A DNA stretch of 64,000 nt from Palaemon carinicauda (lineage: Eukaryota > Arthropoda > Malacostraca > Decapoda > Palaemonidae). Below the pieces are notes generated by a model that was given only the letters and a program-made list of their open reading frames with translations, did not search any database and was not told where the DNA came from. Every line of letters begins with the position of its first letter. The first letter of the stretch is position 1. The position numbers and the translations under genes were made by a program. The DNA lies in the NCBI RefSeq assembly GCF_036898095.1, contig NC_090757.1, positions 64,120,581 through 64,184,580 of the forward strand, read 5' to 3'. Below, one piece after another: positions 1 through 8,845 of this stretch.

Positions 1-2367
1 CTTCCAAAGGCTTCTCTCGACCCTCACACTGTTTGTTCCAATTGTCGGGGTAAAACCTGTCAATTGGAAGATCGGTGTGAGGAATGCGTGGGCCTTTCGG
101 AATTCGATTTTATCGAATTTGAGAAGTATACACGCAGACTAGAGAGAGATAGGGTAAGGAGAAGTTCTTCTAGGTCGGTAGATTTTTCCTCTCCTCATGC
201 CCCTCAACCTAATCCTTCCCCTGTAGTGGTTGTTCCTAACCCCCCTCCTAGCACTCAGGAACCATCGATGGCTGACATGATGCGTGCTATCCATGCCTTG
301 GGGGAGAGAGTTGAGTCCCTTGCAAGTGACCGCAATCAACTCATGGCGGATGTTAAGGAACTAAAGTGCCAAAGTGCCGCGGGAAGTGATAAAGTGCCTA
401 GTGTTTCTCAAAGTGTTGTGAACAGTGTTGCGCTTGAGGGTTCGTCTGTTCGTGCCTGTCGTCCTCCTAGTCCGGGACCTCTTGCAAGCTCCCAAGCCCA
501 GGGGAGAAGCAATGTCGTACGACGTATGGGTTCGAGAGGCTTTGATCAGCGAACAGACGTTCCCTCTATGGTATCAGGCGTATCTCCCCAAGATCGCCCC
601 TACCAACGTAAGACGAGAGAGCCCGTTTTTACCTCGTCGTCCGAAGGTGTTTCTCGTAAGAAACTTTGGACCAAGGTCTCACGACCTTTGAAGCGTAAGT
701 CGGTCCCTTCAGGACAAGTCCTACGTCCCGGTTGTAGCCACTGGGTCAGTTCGGACTCGTTGCCGTCATCTGATGACTGCTCGCCGCCTAAGAGAGGCAA
801 AGCGGTACCGCCTTAGTCGCTCACCCCGTCTGTTGCCGCACCTGCTGCCGTAGACCCTAAATGGGTATTGCTACTGGACATGCAGTCCAAGCTTGCGTCC
901 TTGATGGATGACTTCAATGCGGAGAAGGTTGCTGCTGAACCTTCTGGCCAACAACCATCCAAGCGGTCTGTTGTGCGTCCTGTTGACGCTGAGGTTACTT
1001 TCTCGCGTCTACCAGTTGAGGTTGTACCCCCACCGATGCGACCCAGTGTGGTTTGCCAGCCGCACGTTGACGTTAGGCGACGCACGGAGGTGGTTGTTGA
1101 CGTTCTGGACGTTCAACAACCATCAGAGGTGACTTGTTTTGACGCGGTGCGTCAACCTCCGCAACCCGGTATGGTGTTGACTGCACAACCCAGACGGTCT
1201 AAACAGTCTCGGGTGGACGCTGTGCGTCCTCGCGCACCCATGGTTGTTGACAGTTCACAGACTGTGCAGCAGTTCCATGACGTTGCGTCCGGATCCGTCA
1301 CGCATGCACCAGTGCGACCGGACTCAGCGAGCCAAACGTTGCCCACTCCGTTGCCGTTTCCTCATCAGTTTTCGGATGAGGAACTATCAGATGAGGACGT
1401 TGCTGAACCGCAAGAGGATCAACCTTCAGAACTTGACGAACCTAAGGCAACTCAACCATCATTGGACTTTAGAAAAGTCATGGCTGTATTTAAGGAGTTG
1501 TTCCCTGACCACTTTGTTTCTGTGGCTCCTCGTTCGCCGCCGTCAGAGTTTGTGTTAGGCGTGCCTGCTACCACACCTGCCTTTACTAGACTCGTTCTCT
1601 CTCGTTCATCCAAGAGAGCTTTGCGGCTGTTGGGAGACTGGTTAGAGACTAAGAAGAGTTTAGGAAAGACAGCATTTGCCTTTCCCCCATCTAAACTCTC
1701 GTCTAGATCGAGCGTCTGGTATGCCACGGGAGAAGTTCTCGGCTTGGGAGTTCCTGCCTCTGCCCAGGGCGACTTCTCAAGTCTTGTAGACTCTCCCCAC
1801 CGCCTTGCCATGAGACGCTCGAAGATTTGTTGGTCACCATCGGACCTGGACCACCTTCTTAAAGGGATATTTAGGGCTTTCGAAGTCTTTAACTTCCTAG
1901 ACTGGTGCCTAGGAGCCCTGAGCAGGAAGATCTCTTCTGCAGATAAGGACGTTTCCTTGCTCATTATGTCCTGCATGGACAAGGCCGTCCGTGATGGGTC
2001 CAACGAGCTAGCCGCCTCTTTCACGTCCGGAGTCCTGAAGAAGCGAGAGTCTCTATGTTCTTTCCTGTCTGCTGGAGTGACGCCATGCCAAAGATCCGAG
2101 CTACTCTTTGCTCCCCTTTCCAAGTGCCTGTTTCCTGAAGTCTTGGTAAAGGAAATTGCCCTATCTTTAGTTCAGAAGGACACCCACGATCTAGTTGCGT
2201 CCTCGGCTCGCAAAGCTCCCCCTTTGCCTACATTGTCTGCTAGACCGAGGTTAGACACTCCAGCGTCTCGCTTTATTCCGCCCTTTCGTGGCAGAGCCTC
2301 CAGCAGAGGAGGTGCTCGTGCCGAACGAAGGGAAGCGAGGGAAGAGGAAAGGATCCAAGTCCTCTAA
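1..2367 (+). pseudogene. DIRS-A copy 1 gag-like protein, 5' partial, one internal stop
   Basis: One frame runs from position 1 to the stop at 2365-2367, broken only by TAG at 814-816. The N-terminal part shows a Cys cluster of spacing C-x2-C-x4-C-x5-C-x2-C (codons at about 31-90) that recurs in the other DIRS-A copies. It is followed by a Ser/Arg/Pro-rich linker and a conserved C-terminal domain (about 1470-2240, with the motif APRSPPSEF). The C-terminus is basic and Arg/Gly-rich, which suits nucleic-acid binding. Copy 4 reads through the position matching the TAG, so the stop looks like a recent substitution. A role as the structural protein of the retrotransposition particle is inferred from its place before the RT. 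The true start is outside the window. Confidence 0.8.
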
Positions 2368-2369
2368 GG

Positions 2370-4439
2370 GCAGAGTCTGACTGCCCGCAACTTCAGACAG
2401 CAGTAGGAGCCAGACTCAAGAACTTCTGGCAAGCCTGGGAGAAGAGAGGCGCAGATCAACAATCTGTGAAGTTACTCAGAGAGGGGTACAAGATCCCTTT
2501 TGTACGCAAACCCCCTCTAGTGACGTCCCCCATCGATCTCTCTCCCAGGTACAGAGAGGTAGAAAAGAGACAAGCCCTGAAACTGGAAGTGTCTCTTTTG
2601 CTAGAGAAGGGAGCGGTGGTCAAAGTCTCGGACCTTCAATCACCGGGGTTTTACAACCGTCTCTTCCTAGTATCAAAGAAGACAGGAGGGTGGAGACCGG
2701 TGCTAGACGTCAGTGCTCTGAATGTCTTTGTCACAAAGACGAAGTTTTCCATGGAGACCACAAAGTCAGTCTTAGCAGCGGTCAGAAAGGAAGACTGGAT
2801 GGTCTCGCTAGACCTAAGGGACGCCTACTTCCACATCCCCATTCACTCAGACTCCCAACCTTTTCTGAGATTCGTCTTCGAAGATGTGGTCTACCAGTTT
2901 CGGGCCCTGTGCTTTGGCCTAAGCACAGCTCCTCTCGTATTTACGAGGCTGATGAGGAATGTGGCCAAATTCCTCCACTTATCGGACATCCGAGCCTCCC
3001 TTTATTTGGACGACTGGCTTCTCAGAGCCTCTTCCAGTCGTTGCTGTCTGAAGGATCTCAAGTGGACTCTTGATCAGACCAAGGAATTGGGACTCCTAGT
3101 CAATTTGGAAAAGTCGCAGCTGGTCCCATCCCAAACTATTCTGTATTTAGGGATGGAGATTCACAGTCAAGCTTTTCGGGCTTTTCCGTCGGCCCCCAGA
3201 ATAGATCAAGCCCTGTTTTCCATCCAGAAGATGCTGAAGAAAGAACGCTGCTCAGTCAGGCTGTGGATGAGTCTGGTAGGGACACTGTCATCCCTGGAGC
3301 AATTTGTATCACTAGGAAGACTACACCTCCGTCCTCTTCAATTCCATCTGGCTTTCCACTGGAAAAAGGACAAGACGCTAGAGGCGGTCTCGATCCCGAT
3401 TTCCGAAAAGATGAAGTCTTGTCTGACTTGGTGGAAGGACAATATCAACCTAAGAGAGGGTCTTCCCCTGGCTGTTCAGTTACCCAACCACGTTCTCTTC
3501 TCGGACGCATCGGACTTGGGCTGGGGCGCGACGCTGGACGGTCGGGAATGCTCAGGTCTGTGGAACACGAGTCAGAGGACCATGCATATCAACTGCAAGG
3601 AGCTGTTGGCAGTTCATCTGGCCTTGAAAAGCTTCGAGTATCTCCTTCGAGGCAAAGTGGTGGAAGTAAACTCGGACAACACCACGGCCTTGGCGTACAT
3701 CTCCAAACAAGGAGGTACCCACTCACTGACGTTGTACGAGATCGCAAGGGACCTGCTCATCTGGTCAAAAGATCGAGACATCTCCCTAGTAACGAGGTTC
3801 ATCCAGGGCGACTTGAACGTCATAGCAGATTGTCTCAGTCGGAAAGGGCAAGTAATTCCAACAGAATGGACCCTCCACAAGGATGTGTGCAAGAGACTTT
3901 GGGCCACTTGGGGTCAACCAACCATAGATCTCTTTGCAACCTCGCTGACCAAGAGGCTTCCAATCTATTGCTCTCCAGTCCCGGACCCAGCAGCAATACA
4001 TATAGATGCCTTCCTCCTAGATTGGTCACATCTGGATCTCTACGCATTCCCACCGTTCAAGATTGTCAACAAGGTACTGCAGAAGTTCGCCTCTCACGAA
4101 GGGACAAGGTTGACGTTAGTTGCTCCCCTCTGGCCCGCGAGAGAATGGTTCACCGAGGTACTTCGATGGTTAGTAGACGTTCCCAGAAGTCTGCCTCTAA
4201 GAGTAGACCTTCTACGTCAGCCGCACGTAAAGAAGGTACACCAAAGCCTCCACGCTCTTCGTCTGACTGCCTTCAGACTATCGAAAGACTCTCGAGAGCT
4301 AGAGGCTTTTCGAAGGAGGCAGCCAGTGCGATTGCTAGAGCAAGGAGAGCGTCTACCATTAGAGTCTACCAATCGAAGTGGGAAGTCTTTCGAGACTGGT
4401 GCAAGTCAGTTTCTGTATCCTCGACCAGTACCTCTGTAG
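2370..4439 (+). CDS. DIRS-A copy 1 reverse transcriptase / RNase H / MT-like polyprotein
   Basis: The frame is intact. Homology with the other copies starts just after the gag stop at about 2370, while the first in-frame ATG is at 2466, so translation probably starts upstream in the gag overlap. The reverse transcriptase has WRPVLDVSALN near 2690, LDLRDAYFHIPIH near 2810, FGLSTAP near 2920 and the catalytic YLDDW at about 3003. RNase H follows (about 3500-3850) with FSDASDLGWGA, the KELLAVHLAL segment and the SDNTTAL motif. A final domain (about 3900-4180, with DLFAT, YCSPVPDP and YAFPPF) matches the place and style of the methyltransferase-like MT domain of DIRS elements. The ORF overlaps the recombinase frame by about 300 nt. 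It would make element cDNA from RNA. Confidence 0.9.
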   Translation, partial: AESDCPQLQTAVGARLKNFWQAWEKRGADQQSVKLLREGYKIPFVRKPPLVTSPIDLSPRYREVEKRQALKLEVSLLLEKGAVVKVSDLQSPGFYNRLFLVSKKTGGWRPVLDVSALNVFVTKTKFSMETTKSVLAAVRKEDWMVSLDLRDAYFHIPIHSDSQPFLRFVFEDVVYQFRALCFGLSTAPLVFTRLMRNVAKFLHLSDIRASLYLDDWLLRASSSRCCLKDLKWTLDQTKELGLLVNLEKSQLVPSQTILYLGMEIHSQAFRAFPSAPRIDQALFSIQKMLKKERCSVRLWMSLVGTLSSLEQFVSLGRLHLRPLQFHLAFHWKKDKTLEAVSIPISEKMKSCLTWWKDNINLREGLPLAVQLPNHVLFSDASDLGWGATLDGRECSGLWNTSQRTMHINCKELLAVHLALKSFEYLLRGKVVEVNSDNTTALAYISKQGGTHSLTLYEIARDLLIWSKDRDISLVTRFIQGDLNVIADCLSRKGQVIPTEWTLHKDVCKRLWATWGQPTIDLFATSLTKRLPIYCSPVPDPAAIHIDAFLLDWSHLDLYAFPPFKIVNKVLQKFASHEGTRLTLVAPLWPAREWFTEVLRWLVDVPRSLPLRVDLLRQPHVKKVHQSLHALRLTAFRLSKDSRELEAFRRRQPVRLLEQGERLPLESTNRSGKSFETGASQFLYPRPVPL

Positions 4440-5338
4440 CCCAAATAGCTGATTTTCTCTTATACCTGAGAAAAGGACGATCCCTTTCAGCTCCCACTAT
4501 CAAGGGCTACAGAAGCATGTTGGCATCGGTCTTCCGGCATAGAGGCTTAGATCTTTCCAACAATAAAGATCTGCAAGACCTCCTTAAGTCTTTTGAGACC
4601 ACTAAGGAGCGTCGTTTGGCTACGCCTGGGTGGAATTTAGACGTGGTACTAAGATTCCTCATGTCAGACAGGTTTGAGCCTTTACAGTCAGCCTCCCTGA
4701 AAGATCTCACTCTTAAGACTCTTTTCCTGGTATGCTTAGCCTCGGCTAAAAGAGTCAGTGAGATTCATGCCTTCAGCAAGAACATCGGATTTCCGTCGGA
4801 AAAAGCTACTTGTTCGCTGCAACTTGGTTTTCTAGCCAAAAATGAGCTACCTTCTCGGCCTTGGCCTAAATCTTTCGATATTCCCAGCTTATCGGAGATC
4901 GTAGGCAATGAACTAGAAAGAGTCTTATGCCCTGTTAGAGCTCTTAAGTTCTATTTAAAGCGTACTAAACCTTTACGAGGCCAATCTGAAGCTTTATGGT
5001 GTTCAGTTAAGAAACCATCCTTGCCTATGTCAAAGAATGCTTTGTCATACTTTATCAGATTGTTAATACGAGAAGCTCATTCACATCTGAGTGAGGAAGA
5101 CCGAGCTTTGCTTAAGGTTAAGACGCACGAAGTTAGAGCTGTAGCAACTTCCGTGGCCTTTAAGCAAAATAGATCTCTGCAAAGTATAATGGACGCAACC
5201 TATTGGAGAAGCAAGTCAGTGTTCGCGTCATTTTACTTGAAAGATGTCCAGTCTCTTTACGAGAACTGCTACACACTGGGACCATTCGTAGCAGCGAGTG
5301 CAGTAGTGGGTGAGGGCTCAACCACTACAATTCCCTAA
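4145..5338 (+). CDS. DIRS-A copy 1 tyrosine recombinase
   Basis: This is a phage-integrase-type tyrosine recombinase, the enzyme DIRS elements use to insert a circular DNA intermediate. The ATG at 4145 gives about 397 residues. The frame is open much further upstream (to 3263), but that part is only a shadow of the RT frame. The N-terminal SAM-like core-binding domain spans roughly residues 75-160, with the motif TIKGYRSML. The catalytic set is visible: Arg in AKRVSE at about residue 202, the H-x-x-R box HEVR at about 327, the WRSKSVFASFYL segment, and the Tyr nucleophile at about 363. No stop or frameshift is seen. The start is uncertain because the ORF overlaps the RT/MT ORF. Confidence 0.88.
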   Translation: MVHRGTSMVSRRSQKSASKSRPSTSAARKEGTPKPPRSSSDCLQTIERLSRARGFSKEAASAIARARRASTIRVYQSKWEVFRDWCKSVSVSSTSTSVAQIADFLLYLRKGRSLSAPTIKGYRSMLASVFRHRGLDLSNNKDLQDLLKSFETTKERRLATPGWNLDVVLRFLMSDRFEPLQSASLKDLTLKTLFLVCLASAKRVSEIHAFSKNIGFPSEKATCSLQLGFLAKNELPSRPWPKSFDIPSLSEIVGNELERVLCPVRALKFYLKRTKPLRGQSEALWCSVKKPSLPMSKNALSYFIRLLIREAHSHLSEEDRALLKVKTHEVRAVATSVAFKQNRSLQSIMDATYWRSKSVFASFYLKDVQSLYENCYTLGPFVAASAVVGEGSTTTIP

Positions 5339-5744
5339 TTCCATATCCTTTTAATCTGTCTCTTGAAATGTTTTTAATGTTGTTTTTTATGGGTTGTCCG
5401 GAAGGCTAAGAAGCCTTTCGCATCCTGGTTGATTTGGCGGGTGGTCAAAGTCATTTCTTGAGAGCGCCCAGATTAGGGGTTTGATGAGGTCCTGTTGTAT
5501 GGGTTGCAGCCCTTGATACTTCAGCTCCTAGGGGTCTGTCAGCATCCTAAGAGGATCGCGAGGCTCCGTAAGGAAGACGTACTTACAAGGCAGAGTAATC
5601 GTCTAAGTCGACTTCCTTACCAGGTACCTATTTATTTTGTTTTCGTTATATTGATAACTTCCAAAATGAAATAAAAACTCTTAGCTTAAACGATGTAAAC
5701 ATATTTAACTGGTCTCTACCCACCACCCTGGGTGTGAATCAGCT

Positions 5745-5838
5745 ATATATATTCACCGGCTAAGTTAAATATTTAAAAATGATATTTTAATTATAAAATA
5801 AATTTTTGAATATACTTACCCGGTGAATATATAAATTA
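5745..5838 (+). repeat. DIRS-A copy 1 internal complementary region
   Basis: This is an imperfect palindrome. ATTCACCGGCTAAGT near 5760 is mirrored by ACTTACCCGGTGAAT near 5815, around an AT-rich centre. Its right half is the reverse complement of the element's right end (about 6018-6077). In DIRS elements such a region matches the joined ends of the element and is thought to template circle formation. Confidence 0.75.
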
Positions 5839-5854
5839 AATGACCCTCCCTTCC

Positions 5855-6077
5855 TCCCCAATAGAGACGCAGTGGGATGAGAAGAAATTGAGTCTTTGTT
5901 TACATGGAGTTTGGTATCTGGCCGACAGTTGGCGCTGGTGGGCACACCCGCAACCTGTATAGCGATCGCTGGCGAGTTTTACTGTTTTTTTGTCTGTCGA
6001 GCAACAGAGTTGCAGCTATATATATTCACCGGGTAAGTATATTCAAAAATGTATTTTATAATTAAAATATCATTTTT
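5855..6077 (+). repeat. DIRS-A copy 1 right inverted terminal repeat
   Basis: The terminal segment ends in CACCGGGTAAGTATATTC followed by an AT-rich tail. Equivalent segments in copies 3 and 4 pair with their left ends as inverted repeats. The partner left end of this copy is outside the window. BEL/Pao coding sequence starts directly after it. Confidence 0.7.
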
Positions 6078-6934
6078 CATTTCATCAATGTTATTACCAG
6101 TTATAAGAAGATTATCTACATAAAAGTTATTAGTTAATATTTCTTTACAATTATCATCAGGATAACTTTCTGCATGATGTTTCATAACAAAATTCAATAT
6201 AAAAGGCGAGGAAGTGTAACCAAAAACTATTGTTTTGTAGCGATAAGATACCAATTTATTTCCCCGTTTCCAAAAGAAACAAAATCTATTTTTATCCACT
6301 TCATTTTTTAATTTAATCATCAAAAAGCTTGTTTAACGTCGCTCAACATTACATATTTATTAGTTCTAAAGTAAAAGAGCAATTTCAATATTGAGCCCAT
6401 TAAATCTATCCCAGGATAAGCTGCTTCATTAAGTGAAGGCAATTCCCTGTAAGTTTTTAAAGAACAGTTAAATACTGGCCTGATTTTTGTGGTTACTTGC
6501 TCTTCTAATTTTAAAACTGGTCTATGTGGAATCCATACATACTTATGATAGTCCGAAGGACTTACTTTAATTTCCTTGATTATACCATCCTCGAGTTGTA
6601 TATCAAAAACTTCCTGGTACTTGTCAATGAGACCCTTTTTACCAAGATACTCTACTGTTCGGTCTAATACCTCAAGTGAAACAAAATGATTAGATGGGAA
6701 GCTGTCAATTTTATCAGTATACCAGGCCAATTCTATATGATAGAATCCATTATCAAAAGAGATCCCCTCTCTAAACCTGTCAATTTGTTCTTTATCAAAG
6801 GAGACCAATTCTTTTATTCCCAAGGATTCAAGACTAAAAAGGTGTTCAAGTCCATTGTCTACTTCACTGTCTTCTAATATATGCTCTAATGGATTGAAAT
6901 AAGATTTTAGGGGATCCATTACTAAATTTACCAC
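6078..6934 (-). pseudogene. BEL/Pao reverse transcriptase, frameshifted and truncated
   Basis: Two frames make one reverse-transcriptase domain. The first (6934-6320) contains VWIPHRPVLK, TTKIRPVFNCS and ends MLSDVKQAF. The second (6323-6078) starts MIKLKNEVDKNRFCFFW and carries FGYTSSPF and the catalytic NNFYVDNLL. The break at about 6320 looks like loss of one T from a T-run, since restoring the frame continues SDVKQAF smoothly. Sequence after about 6078 is the right end of DIRS-A copy 1, so the domain is cut shortly after the catalytic motif. Confidence 0.75.
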
Positions 6935-6944
6935 GCTTTTTGTT

Positions 6945-7511
6945 TTAACATTGTGTTTTCTTATTAACTAAGGAGTCCATAACAGCTTTACTTTCTGCTT
7001 CATCCAAAAAGTTGAACCCATTACCAACAGGAGCTACTCTATTATTTACGACTAAACAAGTTCCACCCAACATTTTAGTCCAAGTTACCGAAGGTAAAAA
7101 CTGAATGATATCTATTCCCATTAACATGTCAATCTTCATACTTTCATGGTTTCTGTGGTCACAAAAAGTCTCATCCAATAAAGCAATATTATTTTCTTTA
7201 AATTTATTTATTATTTGATTCATGCCGGGCACTTCAAAGTTTATATTAAGCGACTTGTCAACTAATAAAGGTATGAATATTAAGTTATTGTTTATATTTA
7301 TTCCAGTGGACATTTGCTTGAAGCCCTTAGTTTCCTGCCCTATAAATGTGCTTGCATCACATTCCAAAGCATACAACGCCTCTACATCCTGACAAAGATC
7401 TTTACGGGCAGATTCGGAAATATATGACCGCTGACTGCCAGTGTCAAACAGACATCTGACTTTCCTAGCCTTTTTGCCATTTCTTAAATACAAAGACATC
7501 CATCCATATAC
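6945..7511 (-). pseudogene. BEL/Pao aspartic protease segment
   Basis: The frame reads a retropepsin-like domain with the catalytic motif LFDTGSQRSYIS at about 7450-7415, followed later by a LMGIDIIQFL segment. The open frame extends to 7562, but the first residues (GYPPKLG and neighbours) are encoded by the 3' end of the inserted LINE, not by the BEL element. The frame stops at 6945-6947 and RT resumes in another frame at 6934. In BEL elements protease and RT normally form one polyprotein, so a frameshift is inferred. The protease would process Gag-Pol. Confidence 0.7.
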
Positions 7512-8845
7512 CAAAGGCACTTCCCCCAATTTTGGGGGGTAGCCGACATCAACAAGAAACAAAACAAAAAAAGGGGACCTCTACTCTCTACGTTCCTCCA
7601 GCCTAACCAGGGACTCAGCCGAGTTCAGCTGGTACTGCTAGGGTGCCACAGCCCAACCTCCCACATTTCCACCACAGATGAAGCTTCATACTGCTGAGTC
7701 CCCTACTGCTGCTACCTCCGCGGTCATCTAAGGCACCGGAGGAAGCAGCAGGGCCTACCGGAACTGCGTCACAATCGCTCGCCATTCATTCCTATTTCTA
7801 GCACGCTCTCTTGCCTCTCTCACATCTATCCTCCTATCACCCAGAGCTTTCTTCACACCATCCATCCACCCAAACCTTGGCCTTCCTCTTGTACTTCTCC
7901 CATCAACTCTTGCATTCATCACCTTCTTTAGCAGACAGCCATTTTCCATTCTCTCAACATGGCCAAACCACCTCAACACATTCATATCCACTCTAGCCGC
8001 TAACTCATTTCTTACACCCGTTCTCACCCTCACCACTTCGTTCCTAACCCTATCTACTCGAGATACACCAGCCATACTCCTCAGACACTTCATCTCAAAC
8101 ACATTCAATTTCTGTCTCTCCATCACTTTCATTCCCCACAACTCCGATCCATACATCACAGTTGGTACAATCACTTTCTCATATAGAACTCTCTTTACAT
8201 TCATGCCCAACCCTCTATTTTTTTACTACTCCCTTAACTGCCCCCAACACTTTGCAACCTTCATTGACTCTCTGACGTACATCTGCTTCCACTCCACCAT
8301 TTGCTGCAACAACAGACCCCAAGTACTTAAACTGATCCACCTCCTCAAGTAACTCTCCATTCAACATGACATTCAACCTTGCACCACCTTCCCTTCTCGT
8401 ACATCTCATAACCTTACTCTTACCCACATTAACTCTCAACTTCCTTCTCTCACACACCCTTCCAAATTCTGTCACTAGTCGGTCAAGCTTCTCTTCTGTG
8501 TCTGCTACCAGTACAGTATCATCCGCAAACAACATTCTCGCCTACCAGTTTTAATCCTCGTCCAAGCACTCGAGCATTCACCTCTCTCACCACTCCATCA
8601 ACATACAAGTTAAACAACCACGGCGACATCACACATCCCTGTCTCAGCCCCACTCTCACCGGAAACCAATCGCTCACTTCATTTCCTATTCTAACACATG
8701 CTTTACTACCTTTGTAGAAACTTTTCACTGCTTGCAACAACCTTCCACCAACTCCATATAACCTCATCACATTCCACATTGCTTCCCTATCAACTCTATC
8801 ATATGCTTTCTCCAGATCCATAAACGCAACATACACCTCCTTTTG
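7512..8845 (-). mobile_element. RTE-like LINE, 5'-truncated, inserted in the BEL/Pao element
   Basis: Three - strand frames give one reverse transcriptase C-terminal part. They are 8836-8519 (FMDLEKAYDRVD and GLRQGCVMSPWLFNLYVDG), 8535-8215 (MLFADDTVLVAD, catalytic FADD) and 8210-7755 (YGSELWGMK, FGHVERM and GRPRFGW, the tail typical of RTE-like LINEs). Frameshifts separate them, so it is dead. The 3' untranslated part (7754-7512) ends at a purine-poor block that is repeated at 35868-36140. It lies exactly between BEL gag and protease. Confidence 0.7.

Larger units (their letters stand above)
1..6077 (+). mobile_element. DIRS-A copy 1, tyrosine-recombinase retrotransposon (left end outside window)
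   Basis: Gag, RT/RNase H/MT and tyrosine-recombinase (YR) frames lie in order on the + strand. They are followed by an internal complementary region (about 5745-5838) and a right inverted terminal repeat ending near 6077. This order, the YR in place of a DDE integrase, and the lack of LTRs define DIRS elements. The element starts before the window, since position 1 is already inside gag. It is the best preserved of the DIRS copies here: only one in-frame stop is seen, in gag. Its right end abuts BEL/Pao reverse-transcriptase sequence, so it was inserted into that element. Confidence 0.9.

Noticed and set aside
1452..2123. 223-codon - strand open frame opposite gag
   Set aside because: It is antisense to the conserved gag domain, has no known motif, and is not conserved as a frame in copies 3 and 4.
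3263..4144. Upstream half of the long recombinase frame in DIRS-A copy 1
   Set aside because: It lies over the RT/RNase H frame, has biased shadow composition and no recombinase motif. The recognisable protein begins near 4145-4250.
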